A DNA stretch of 15,456 bases. It comes from an uncultured Lachnospiraceae bacterium. Its GTDB lineage: Bacteria; Bacillota_A; Clostridia; Lachnospirales; Lachnospiraceae. Positions 6,345 to 12,799 of this stretch are shown here, one piece after another (the first letter of the stretch is position 1; every line of letters starts with the position of its first letter). The stretch lies in NCBI GenBank assembly GCA_902795715.1, contig CADBME010000053.1, forward strand, positions 1 through 15,456, written 5' to 3'. The notes beneath the pieces are model-generated. The model was not told the DNA's origin, ran no database searches, and saw only the letters and a list, made by a program, of their open reading frames with translations. A program made the position numbers and the translations under genes.

Positions 6345-7259
6345 ATGAGTGCAAATATGGGAAACGGAGATCTCATTCAGGACACTGTCCAGGATGTAAT
6401 CTATGATACCTATGAGAATTATGACGAATCAAAACCGACCATTGAGTACACAGTCCTTCCCGAAAAAGATCGGGGAAAGCCTCCCATACTGGATATTCAG
6501 GGCCTGGGCATCGATTTTGGCGGTCTGACGGCCGTGGATGAATTTACCTTATCCATCGGTCAGACGGAGATTGCCGGGATTATCGGTCCTAACGGAGCCG
6601 GGAAAACCACTATTTTTAATCTGCTGACCAAGGTCTATAAGCCGACAAGAGGCACTTTCCTTTTTGACGGTAAAGACACTTCAGGTATGTCGACAACCCA
6701 GATCAGCCGTATGGGTATCGCCAGAACCTTTCAGAATATCCGGCTTTTCCATGGACTTACCGTGGAGGAGAATGTAAAAACGGCTATGCATGACGATCTG
6801 AATTACGGTCTGGCCAGTGCCCTTTTCCGTGGCAGAAAGTTCAGAAGGCAGGAGAAGGCTGCCCATGAGCGGGCCCTTGAACTCTTATCTATCTTCGACA
6901 TGGAGAATCTGGCAGATTATCCGGCAGGATCTCTGCCTTACGGAGCACAGCGGCGTCTGGAGATCCTCCGTGCCCTGGCCACATCTCCCAAGGTTCTTCT
7001 TCTGGACGAGCCTGCGGCAGGTATGAATCCCAGTGAAACGGCGGACCTTATGAATAATATCCGCAAGATTCGGGACACCTTCGGAATCGCCATTGTACTG
7101 ATCGAACATGACATGAATCTGGTTATGAATGTTTGCGAAGGTCTGGCTGTTCTTAACTTCGGAAGAATCATCGCCAAAGGAAAACCGGAAGAGATTCAGG
7201 CTAACCCGGCGGTTATTGAGGCCTATCTCGGAAAACAGAAGGGGAAAGAGAATGGATAA
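6345..7259 (+). CDS. livG: Branched-chain amino-acid ABC transporter ATP-binding protein LivG
   Basis: LivG is one of two ATPase subunits powering the Liv transporter. From ATG 6345 it has 304 residues: Walker A GPNGAGKTT at 81-89, Q-loop in ARTFQNIRLF with Gln130, the degenerate signature LPYGAQRRLEILRAL from 197, Walker B VLLLDEP at 217-223 and switch His255 in LIEHDMN. The ATPase core starts only near residue 47 (PPILDIQGLGIDFGGLTAVD). The first 45 or so residues form an acidic extension rich in Asp, Glu and Tyr that is absent from the usual roughly 255-residue LivG. ATG 6345 is 8 nt from GGGAGG (6331-6336); a GTG at 6342 is the alternative. The last 8 nt overlap the start of livF. Confidence 0.95.
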   Translation: MSANMGNGDLIQDTVQDVIYDTYENYDESKPTIEYTVLPEKDRGKPPILDIQGLGIDFGGLTAVDEFTLSIGQTEIAGIIGPNGAGKTTIFNLLTKVYKPTRGTFLFDGKDTSGMSTTQISRMGIARTFQNIRLFHGLTVEENVKTAMHDDLNYGLASALFRGRKFRRQEKAAHERALELLSIFDMENLADYPAGSLPYGAQRRLEILRALATSPKVLLLDEPAAGMNPSETADLMNNIRKIRDTFGIAIVLIEHDMNLVMNVCEGLAVLNFGRIIAKGKPEEIQANPAVIEAYLGKQKGKENG

Positions 7260-7962
7260 ACTGTTAAGTGTAAATGATATCAATGTATTTTACGGGGCAA
7301 TCCATGCCATTAAGGGTATCTCTTTTGAGGTAAATGAGGGAGAGATCGTCACATTGATTGGTGCCAACGGTGCAGGAAAATCCACCTCCCTGAACACGGT
7401 TTCCGGATTGCTGCGGCCGAAAACGGGTAATATTGAATTCCAGGGAAAAGACATTACCAGAGTTCCGGCTCATAAGCTTGTCAAAATGGGCCTTTCACAG
7501 GTTCCGGAAGGCCGCCGGGTCTTCCTGCAGATGACCGTGCAGGAAAATCTGGAAATGGGAGCCTTCACTGCTCCGGCCGGTTCCGTCAGCGCCAGTCTGG
7601 ATAAGGTCTATGAACTCTTCCCCAGACTCAAGGAACGTAATCGTCAGGTTGCCGGAACTCTGTCAGGAGGAGAACAGCAGATGCTGGCCATGGGCCGGGC
7701 ACTGATGAGCTCCCCGAAACTGATGATGCTGGATGAGCCTTCCATGGGACTGGCTCCCATCCTGGTTGAACAGATCTTCGAGATCATCGAGAATCTGCAC
7801 AAGGCCGGAACCACCATTTTGCTGGTCGAGCAGAATGCACAGATGGCTCTTTCTATTGCCAACAGAGCTTATGTCCTTGAAACAGGGAAGATCAGTCTTT
7901 CAGGAGATGCAAAAGATCTTCTCCACGATGACAGTGTGCGCAAGGCATACCTGGGCGAATAA
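7252..7962 (+). CDS. livF: Branched-chain amino-acid ABC transporter ATP-binding protein LivF
   Basis: LivF is the second ATPase subunit, paired with LivG. The 236 residues match the family length. It has Walker A GANGAGKST at 37-45, the LSQVPEGRRVF segment near 81-91 that is characteristic of LivF, ABC signature LSGGEQ at 137-142, and Walker B LMMLDEP at 157-163. The LLVEQN segment near 190-195 puts Gln where most ABC ATPases have the switch His, which is normal for LivF. The start at 7252 is supported by AGGGGAAAG just upstream and by the family N-terminus MDKLLSVNDINVFYG. The frame is open back to 7129, but that part lies inside livG. The start overlaps the livG stop by 8 nt, indicating translational coupling. 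Confidence 0.96.
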   Translation: MDKLLSVNDINVFYGAIHAIKGISFEVNEGEIVTLIGANGAGKSTSLNTVSGLLRPKTGNIEFQGKDITRVPAHKLVKMGLSQVPEGRRVFLQMTVQENLEMGAFTAPAGSVSASLDKVYELFPRLKERNRQVAGTLSGGEQQMLAMGRALMSSPKLMMLDEPSMGLAPILVEQIFEIIENLHKAGTTILLVEQNAQMALSIANRAYVLETGKISLSGDAKDLLHDDSVRKAYLGE

Positions 7963-7983
7963 GGATCCGGGAGGTGTTGGATT

Positions 7984-8601
7984 ATGAAGAAAAAAATCAT
8001 AACGATCACAAGAAGTTACGGTTCAGGAGGAAGACAGGTCGCAATGGCTATCGCAAAACGACTGGGAATCCACTACTATGACCGTGAACTGATGAATATG
8101 GCATCCATGAAGCATGGAGTCAACGTATCTTTGCTTAAAAATGTCGATGAAAAGGCAGATAAAAAGCGCTTTGGACGTTATTCGGAGTCGGAAGTGGCTT
8201 CTCCTTCTTCCAGAAGCTATCTTTCCAATGATAATCTTTTCAATATGACCAGGGACATAATCTGCGAGATCGCCGAAAAGGATGAGAGTGCAGTCATTCT
8301 GGGCCGGTGTGCCCATCATATCCTAAGAGACCACGAAGATGTGGTCCGCGTCATCATCTATGCTGATCATGAGACCATGGTGAAAAATGCTGTTTACTAT
8401 GAGAAGATCAGTGAGGAGGAGGCAGAGAGAAGGATAGCTAAGATTAATAAGGAAAGAGGAGCTTACAACAGGTATTATACCGGAAATGACTGGTTTGATG
8501 TCAGCCAGTATGATATCTGTCTGAACACCAGTAAACTGACCATAGACCAGTGTACGGAAGTGATTGAGGACTATATTAAGATTCTGGATCAGGAGTCCTG
8601 A
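7984..8601 (+). CDS. Cytidylate kinase-like family protein
   Basis: This is a 205-residue cytosolic P-loop protein of the cytidylate-kinase-like family (Cytidylate_kin2 type), common in Clostridia but of unsettled substrate. The N-terminus MKKKIITITRSYGSGGRQVA carries the nucleotide-binding loop in its family form (SYGSGGRQVA) instead of a standard GxxxxGK[ST]. It is followed by RLGIHYYDRELM, then SAVILGRCAHHIL and VVRVIIYAD, and a region with many charged residues that may form the LID (KISEEEAERRIAKINKERGA). GGGAGGTG at 7969-7976 supports the start. It begins 21 nt after livF with no terminator between, and a strong terminator follows, so it is probably the last gene of the liv transcript. 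A role in amino-acid uptake is not obvious; the link may only be co-transcription. Confidence 0.85.
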   Translation: MKKKIITITRSYGSGGRQVAMAIAKRLGIHYYDRELMNMASMKHGVNVSLLKNVDEKADKKRFGRYSESEVASPSSRSYLSNDNLFNMTRDIICEIAEKDESAVILGRCAHHILRDHEDVVRVIIYADHETMVKNAVYYEKISEEEAERRIAKINKERGAYNRYYTGNDWFDVSQYDICLNTSKLTIDQCTEVIEDYIKILDQES

Positions 8602-8627
8602 AAATCCCATGACAAAAGACATGAAAA

Positions 8628-8672
8628 GGAGACAGCCGATGAATCATTGGCTGTCTCCTGATTTTGTATTCT
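8628..8672 (+). terminator. Rho-independent terminator of the liv/kinase operon
   Basis: GGAGACAGCC (8628-8637) is the exact complement of GGCTGTCTCC (8649-8658), with an 11-nt loop that may pair further, followed by TGATTTTGTATTCT. It lies 27 nt after the kinase-like stop. An A-run precedes the left arm, so weak leftward activity for the minus-strand repeat-protein gene is possible. Confidence 0.85.
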
Positions 8673-8723
8673 TTAATTGTTATCTGAGTTGCGTTCCTGA
8701 ATAATCTATAAGCAGATCTTCGA

Positions 8724-9245
8724 TTAGAACTTAGGTGTTTTTCCGTTGCCTACATGATAGCACATGGTATAGTCAGCACCGTCTACACCCTTTCTCCATG
8801 CGGACTGGGTGGAAGCAGAAACTTTTTTGCCATACTCATACTCTTCCGGTTTCTTGTAGGAAGCCATGGTGGAAGCGGAAACCTTGCCGTACTTGTCCGG
8901 CTCACTCTTGTATCCGGGCTGAGTGGAAGCAGAGATTGTCTTGGGAGCCGGATGCGGCTTGTTGCCAAACTCCAGAGTTTTCATAACTTCCTGTGTCACC
9001 AGAGCAACAATCTGGTCTTTGGTCCAAACCTTCTTGGCAAAAGAGGAAACTCCGCCGGGTGTATTGGTAGCGTCCCAGGAACCCTGAGTGGAAGAGGAAG
9101 CTTTTGCGTTCTCCTTGCCGCCCCATGTCTTCTGGGTAGAAGCAGATGATGCGCTTGCCTTTACTGCTTTCGGACGGGCAACATTGGAAAAATTCGCATC
9201 CTTAAGGATATCCTTAACCATTTTTTCTAATTGAGACTGATTCAT
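8724..9245 (-). CDS. SASTQ-repeat protein with two microcompartment-targeting-like helices, function unknown
   Basis: I do not recognise this 173-residue protein as a named family. It has no signal peptide or membrane segment, so it is probably cytosolic. Residues 1-17 (MNQSQLEKMVKDILKDA) form a short amphipathic helix closely resembling N-terminal encapsulation peptides of bacterial-microcompartment enzymes, such as the start of PduE. A second similar segment lies at 75-91 (TKDQIVALVTQEVMKTL). Around them are five octapeptides of form S-[AS]-S-T-[QM]-x-x-[WY], at 34-41, 50-57, 105-112, 123-130 and 143-150, separated by Lys/Gly/Pro-rich linkers. The C-terminus is CYHVGNGKTPKF. The start at 9245 follows GGAAAGGAG on the minus strand; a Met 7 codons upstream lacks a ribosome binding site. 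It stands alone, divergent from asnS. No shell-protein or other microcompartment gene is in the window, so the assignment rests on motif likeness. Confidence 0.8.
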   Translation of the reverse strand: MNQSQLEKMVKDILKDANFSNVARPKAVKASASSASTQKTWGGKENAKASSSTQGSWDATNTPGGVSSFAKKVWTKDQIVALVTQEVMKTLEFGNKPHPAPKTISASTQPGYKSEPDKYGKVSASTMASYKKPEEYEYGKKVSASTQSAWRKGVDGADYTMCYHVGNGKTPKF

Positions 9246-9369
9246 GATAACTCCTTTCCAATACAATTAATGAACTTTGAATCATCGCGCAAAGCACCTT
9301 CTCCTGCAGTTCTTTCATGGGAGGAGTGTTGATCTGCATTATATTGTGGTTCAACAGCTCTGCCGATAC

Positions 9370-9402
9370 ATTATAGCATTATTATCTGTCTGTATTATAA
9401 CA
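9370..9402 (-). promoter_or_regulatory. Two extended -10 promoter elements for the SASTQ-repeat gene
   Basis: On the minus strand, TGCTATAAT (complement of 9370-9378) and TGTTATAAT (complement of 9394-9402) are both extended -10 boxes of the form TG-n-TATAAT, lying 24 nt apart. Neither has a convincing -35 box. A third TATAAT (complement of 9338-9343) lacks the TG. Transcription from the nearer element would give a leader of about 115-120 nt. The whole gap 9246-9575 (330 nt) holds only these elements and the asnS promoter; I see no T-box and no gene in it. Confidence 0.5.
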
Positions 9403-9491
9403 CGAAACAAAGGCAATGGGTATGGAAAATCATAAAAAAAAGTATGGAATATCTATAATTTTTTGGCCATGATATTTTGTTAAAATGATTC

Positions 9492-9520
9492 TTGCGGCAA
9501 ATGGTGAATTATAGTATACT
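9492..9520 (+). promoter_or_regulatory. Probable promoter of asnS
   Basis: TTGCGG (9492-9497) is followed after 17 nt by TATACT (9515-9520), placing the start of transcription near 9527 and giving a leader of about 50 nt. This is too short for a T-box riboswitch. Confidence 0.55.
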
Positions 9521-9575
9521 TTTATTTTGTGATAGAAAAATTATCCTTGAATAAATCTATAAAGGAGTAGATAGT

Positions 9576-10967
9576 ATGAAATTAACGGAGATCCGTGATA
9601 TTTTCAGGGACCGGGAGAATTATTATGATAAGACAGTAACGATTGGCGGCTGGGTCCGCAACAACCGTGCTTCCAAGAATTTCGGATTCCTGGTTGTCAA
9701 TGACGGCACATTTTTCGAGCCCATCCAGGTAGTTTATGCCAGCCAGCTGGACACTTTTGCCACAATCAGTAAGTGCAATGTAGGCGCGGCGGTCATTGTT
9801 ACCGGCACTCTTATTGCTACACCCGATGCCAAGCAGCCTTTTGAGATTCAGGCCGATGAGATTGCCATCGAGGGGGATTCTGCCCCGGATTATCCTCTGC
9901 AGAAGAAGCGTCATAGCTTTGAGTATCTGAGGACTATTTCCCATCTGCGTCCCCGGACCAATACTTTTCAGGCTGTCTTCCGCGTTCGCTCCATGATTGC
10001 CTATGCCATCCACCGTTTCTTCCAGGAGAGAGGATTTGTTTATGTCCACACTCCCCTGATTACCGGCAGTGATGCTGAGGGAGCCGGGGAAATGTTCCAG
10101 GTTACCACCCTGGACCTTACCAATGTACCTATGACTGAAGATGGCAAGGTGGACTTCAGCAAGGACTTTTTCAATAAACCGACCAACCTGACCGTCAGCG
10201 GCCAGCTCAACGGTGAGACCTATGCCATGGCCTTTAAGAATATCTATACTTTCGGTCCTACCTTCCGGGCTGAGAATTCCAATACCACCCGTCATGCAGC
10301 CGAGTTCTGGATGATCGAGCCGGAGATGGCCTTTGCCGATCTTACCGATAACATGATGGTAGCTGAAAGTATGCTTAAGTATATCATTAATTATGTGCTT
10401 GAAAATGCTCCCGAGGAAATGAACTTCTTCAACCGCTTTGTGGATAAGGGACTGATTGACCGGCTTAAACATGTGGCAGAGTCGGATTTTGCCCATGTGA
10501 CCTACACGGATGCCATAAAGATCCTGGAAAAGCACAATGATGAATTTGAATATAAGGTGTCCTGGGGTGTTGATCTGCAGACAGAGCACGAGCGCTATCT
10601 GACAGAAAAAGAATTCAAGCGTCCTGTCTTCGTGACAGATTATCCCAAAGAAATCAAGGCATTTTATATGAAGCTGAATGAGGATAATAAGACAGTAGCT
10701 GCCATGGACTGTCTGGTTCCGGGCATCGGTGAAATCATTGGCGGAAGCCAGAGGGAAGATGATTACGATAAGCTTGTAGCCCGCATGGAAGAGCTTGAGC
10801 TGGACCGCAGGGATTATGAGTTCTATCTGGACCTTCGCAAGTATGGATCGGCAAGGCACTCGGGATTTGGTCTGGGCTTTGAGCGGTGCGTAATGTATCT
10901 TACAGGCATGAGCAACATCAGAGATGTCCTTCCCTTCCCCAGAACCGTGAACAATTGCGAACTGTAG
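9576..10967 (+). CDS. asnS: Asparagine--tRNA ligase
   Basis: This class IIb aminoacyl-tRNA synthetase loads asparagine onto tRNA-Asn in the cytosol. The 463 residues match the usual length. The N-terminal OB-fold anticodon-binding domain (about 1-105) contains [19 protein letters not shown]. The catalytic domain shows [17 protein letters not shown] near 123-139, [20 protein letters not shown] near 153-172, motif 2 [19 protein letters not shown] at 226-244, and motif 3 with [15 protein letters not shown] from 430, ending in the family tail [22 protein letters not shown] at 9561-9567 supports the start. asnA follows after 170 nt with no clear terminator, so the two may be co-transcribed. Confidence 0.98.
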   Translation: MKLTEIRDIFRDRENYYDKTVTIGGWVRNNRASKNFGFLVVNDGTFFEPIQVVYASQLDTFATISKCNVGAAVIVTGTLIATPDAKQPFEIQADEIAIEGDSAPDYPLQKKRHSFEYLRTISHLRPRTNTFQAVFRVRSMIAYAIHRFFQERGFVYVHTPLITGSDAEGAGEMFQVTTLDLTNVPMTEDGKVDFSKDFFNKPTNLTVSGQLNGETYAMAFKNIYTFGPTFRAENSNTTRHAAEFWMIEPEMAFADLTDNMMVAESMLKYIINYVLENAPEEMNFFNRFVDKGLIDRLKHVAESDFAHVTYTDAIKILEKHNDEFEYKVSWGVDLQTEHERYLTEKEFKRPVFVTDYPKEIKAFYMKLNEDNKTVAAMDCLVPGIGEIIGGSQREDDYDKLVARMEELELDRRDYEFYLDLRKYGSARHSGFGLGFERCVMYLTGMSNIRDVLPFPRTVNNCEL

Positions 10968-11019
10968 ATCGCTGATTCTGACCGGGCCAATGACAGTAAA
11001 AGCTGCCACCCGGGTCCCT

Positions 11020-11041
11020 CGGAAGGATCAGGATCTTTCCG
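11020..11041 (+). other. Small hairpin in the asnS-asnA gap
   Basis: CGGAAGGATC (11020-11029) pairs with GATCTTTCCG (11032-11041) through one wobble; the two innermost pairs must open to leave a loop. No T-run follows, so it is not a standard terminator. The rest of the 170-nt gap shows no gene, no T-box core and no clear promoter. Confidence 0.4.
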
Positions 11042-11137
11042 GATGATTCCCTGACAGGATTCCGGTTGAAGACAGAGAAGGGCAAAAAGATTTGCGATTA
11101 AAACCATAAGCATAAGAAAGACAGGAAAGGAAAAACC

Positions 11138-12148
11138 ATGAGCCAGATTACCATTCCGGACGGCTATAAGCCGTTTCTAAATCTTAAGGAAACTCAGATT
11201 GCAATCAAGCGGGTAAAAGACTTTTTTCAGAGAGAGCTGGCGGCTGAACTGAATTTGAAGAGAGTATCGGCTCCTTTGTTTGTCGCCCCGGATTCCGGCC
11301 TGAACGACAATCTAAATGGTGTGGAACGACCGGTCAGCTTTGGTGTGAAAGAACAGGATGACAGCCCCTTTGAGATTGTTCATTCCCTGGCCAAATGGAA
11401 ACGTCTGGCCCTGAAAAGATATGGTTTTAGAGTCGGAGAGGGTCTCTATACCGACATGAGCGCCATCCGGAGGGATGAAGATACGGATAATATCCATTCC
11501 ATCTATGTGGACCAGTGGGACTGGGAGAAAATTATTTCCAGAGAAGAAAGAAATGAAGAAACCCTCAGAGATACGGTAAAAGCTGTTTACGAAGCTCTCC
11601 GTATCACGGAAAAATATATTGCCAACCGATATGATTATGTAGAGTGTTTTCTTCCCGAAGAGATTACTTTTATCACAACGGAAGAACTGATCCGGCTGTA
11701 CCCGGATATGACCCCCAAGGAGAGGGAATATGAGATCGTCAGGAAGCATGGAGCCGTTTTCCTCATGCAGATCGGCGATATCCTTTCCGACGGTCAGAAG
11801 CATGACGGCCGGGCCCCGGACTACGATGACTGGTCTCTTAACGGAGATATCCTTGTCTATTACCCTGTTCTTGACATAGCCCTTGAGCTTTCTTCCATGG
11901 GAATCCGTGTGGATGAAAAAAGTCTGGCTGAACAGCTTAAGAAAGCCGGTTGTGAAGAGAGAGCCAAGCTTCCTTTCCAGAAAGCACTTTTGGAAGGAAA
12001 ACTGCCCCTGACCATCGGAGGCGGAATCGGTCAATCCAGAATATGCATGTTTTTCCTCCGCAAGGCCCACATAGGAGAGATTCAGGTGTCCGTATGGCCG
12101 GATGAGATCTATGATATTGCCGCGGAACACGGGATTACCATTCTTTAA
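11138..12148 (+). CDS. asnA: Aspartate--ammonia ligase (asparagine synthetase A)
   Basis: AsnA makes asparagine from aspartate, ammonia and ATP through an aspartyl-AMP intermediate, with a fold related to class II tRNA synthetases. The 336 residues match the family length. Recognisable segments are MSQITIPDGYKPFLNLKETQ at the N-terminus, RVSAPLFVAPDSGLNDNLNG, VERPVSFGVKEQ, EIVHSLAKWKRLALKRYGF, GLYTDMSAIRRDEDTDNIHS with the ATP/aspartate-site arginines, VDQWDWEK, and the C-terminal GGGIGQSRICMFFLRKAHIG. AGGAAAGGA lies 5-6 nt before the start. Placement after asnS couples asparagine synthesis to its use in translation. It uses ammonia, unlike the glutamine-dependent AsnB. Confidence 0.98.
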   Translation: MSQITIPDGYKPFLNLKETQIAIKRVKDFFQRELAAELNLKRVSAPLFVAPDSGLNDNLNGVERPVSFGVKEQDDSPFEIVHSLAKWKRLALKRYGFRVGEGLYTDMSAIRRDEDTDNIHSIYVDQWDWEKIISREERNEETLRDTVKAVYEALRITEKYIANRYDYVECFLPEEITFITTEELIRLYPDMTPKEREYEIVRKHGAVFLMQIGDILSDGQKHDGRAPDYDDWSLNGDILVYYPVLDIALELSSMGIRVDEKSLAEQLKKAGCEERAKLPFQKALLEGKLPLTIGGGIGQSRICMFFLRKAHIGEIQVSVWPDEIYDIAAEHGITIL

Positions 12149-12188
12149 TAATAAGGGTCAGAATAATTTATTAATAATAATAGTTTTT

Positions 12189-12251
12189 ATCAGGATGAAG
12201 ACACTTGTGACATGAGACGTTCACTTCTGTTTTCATCCTGATTTTGTTTTT
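12189..12251 (+). terminator. Rho-independent terminator after asnA
   Basis: The arm 12189-12203 (ATCAGGATGAAGACA) pairs with 12228-12242 (TGTTTTCATCCTGAT) over 15 bp with one wobble, enclosing a 24-nt loop with a minor GTGA/TCAC inner pairing. TTTGTTTTT follows at 12243-12251. It separates asnA from the efflux operon, whose -35 box starts 2 nt later. Confidence 0.85.
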
Positions 12252-12252
12252 A

Positions 12253-12281
12253 TTGACGCTTTAAATACTTCTATGTATAAT
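12253..12281 (+). promoter_or_regulatory. Promoter of the marR-RND efflux operon
   Basis: TTGACG (12253-12258) is followed after 17 nt by a perfect TATAAT (12276-12281). Transcription would start near 12288, giving a leader of about 75 nt. Confidence 0.8.
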
Positions 12282-12291
12282 CATTTTATCG

Positions 12292-12315
12292 AAATCAATT
12301 TTGCACAATTGATTT
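12292..12315. promoter_or_regulatory. 24-bp palindromic operator, probably for the adjacent MarR protein
   Basis: AAATCAATT (12292-12300) and its exact reverse complement AATTGATTT (12307-12315) flank TTGCAC, in which four of six bases are also symmetric. It starts 11 nt after the -10 box and overlaps the first transcribed bases. Size, symmetry and position fit a MarR-dimer site that blocks its own promoter. Confidence 0.7.
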
Positions 12316-12328
12316 AATTTTCTTTTCT

Positions 12329-12355
12329 ACCTCCCTTGAAGACTGGAAGGCAGGT
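12329..12355 (+). promoter_or_regulatory. Leader hairpin covering the marR ribosome binding site
   Basis: ACCT-C-CCTT (12329-12337) pairs with AAGG-C-AGGT (12347-12355), eight pairs around one C-C mismatch with a 9-nt loop. The right arm contains the Shine-Dalgarno sequence AGGTG (12352-12356) of the gene starting at 12362, so folding would lower its translation. Confidence 0.45.
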
Positions 12356-12361
12356 GCTGTC

Positions 12362-12799
12362 ATGAATTCGGACCTGGAACTTTGCATCCCCCTGTATATT
12401 ATGGCCAAGGCATTTCGCAATGAACATGCCAGAAGATTGAAAAAACTGGGTCTGACCTTTACTCAGTTTATTGTCATGATCGTCCTGTGGGAAGAAGAGC
12501 CCCTTCTTGTCAAGGAAATCGGAAGCAGGCTGGAGCTGGATTCGGGGACCCTGACCCCGGTTTTGAAAAAGCTGGAAGAAAAAGGATATGTGATTCGCAG
12601 GCAGTCGGAGGAAGATGCCAGAGACCTGGTGGTCACTCTGACTGAGGAAGGCTGCAGGTTGAGAGAAACGGTAGAAAAAGTCAACAGGGAAATGGAGGAG
12701 AAAAAGTTCAGAGATCCGAAAAAGATGGAGAAGATTCGGAATCTGCTTTCGGAACTGCTTGACTGTATAAAGGAGATTACAGATGAGAATGAAGAATAG
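12362..12799 (+). CDS. MarR-family transcriptional regulator, OhrR/MgrA type
   Basis: This is a winged-helix dimeric repressor of 145 residues. The segment SRLELDSGTLTPVLKKLEEK and the wing RRQSEEDARD are typical of the OhrR/MgrA/SarZ branch. Cys8 in LELCIPLY lines up with the peroxide-sensing cysteine of Bacillus OhrR (Cys15), but the two tyrosines that bond to it there (Tyr29, Tyr40) are replaced by His22 and Phe33 in this alignment by eye. Two further cysteines lie in the C-terminal half. The start has a modest AGGTG ribosome binding site within a hairpin. The gene overlaps the adaptor gene by 17 nt, has an operator-bearing promoter, and very likely represses itself and the downstream pump. 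The inducer is unknown. Confidence 0.92.
   Translation: MNSDLELCIPLYIMAKAFRNEHARRLKKLGLTFTQFIVMIVLWEEEPLLVKEIGSRLELDSGTLTPVLKKLEEKGYVIRRQSEEDARDLVVTLTEEGCRLRETVEKVNREMEEKKFRDPKKMEKIRNLLSELLDCIKEITDENEE

Noticed and set aside
8783..9150. Repetitive GTGGAAGCAG-like sequence considered as a CRISPR or tandem DNA repeat
   Set aside because: Spacing is irregular and the similarity follows the codons of the S-A-S-T-Q octapeptides, so it is a protein repeat and not an array.
9582..11009. Long minus-strand open frame (475 codons) opposite asnS
   Set aside because: It lies almost wholly opposite a full-length, motif-complete AsnRS, has no family features of its own, and is best explained by codon bias of the real gene on the other strand.
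11312..12130. Minus-strand open frame of 272 codons opposite asnA
   Set aside because: It is a shadow of the complete AsnA coding sequence with no ribosome binding site or recognisable domain.
12144..12186. AT-rich TTAATAATAA-type repeats after asnA
   Set aside because: The short AT-only pairings are weak and probably chance; the real terminator follows at 12189.
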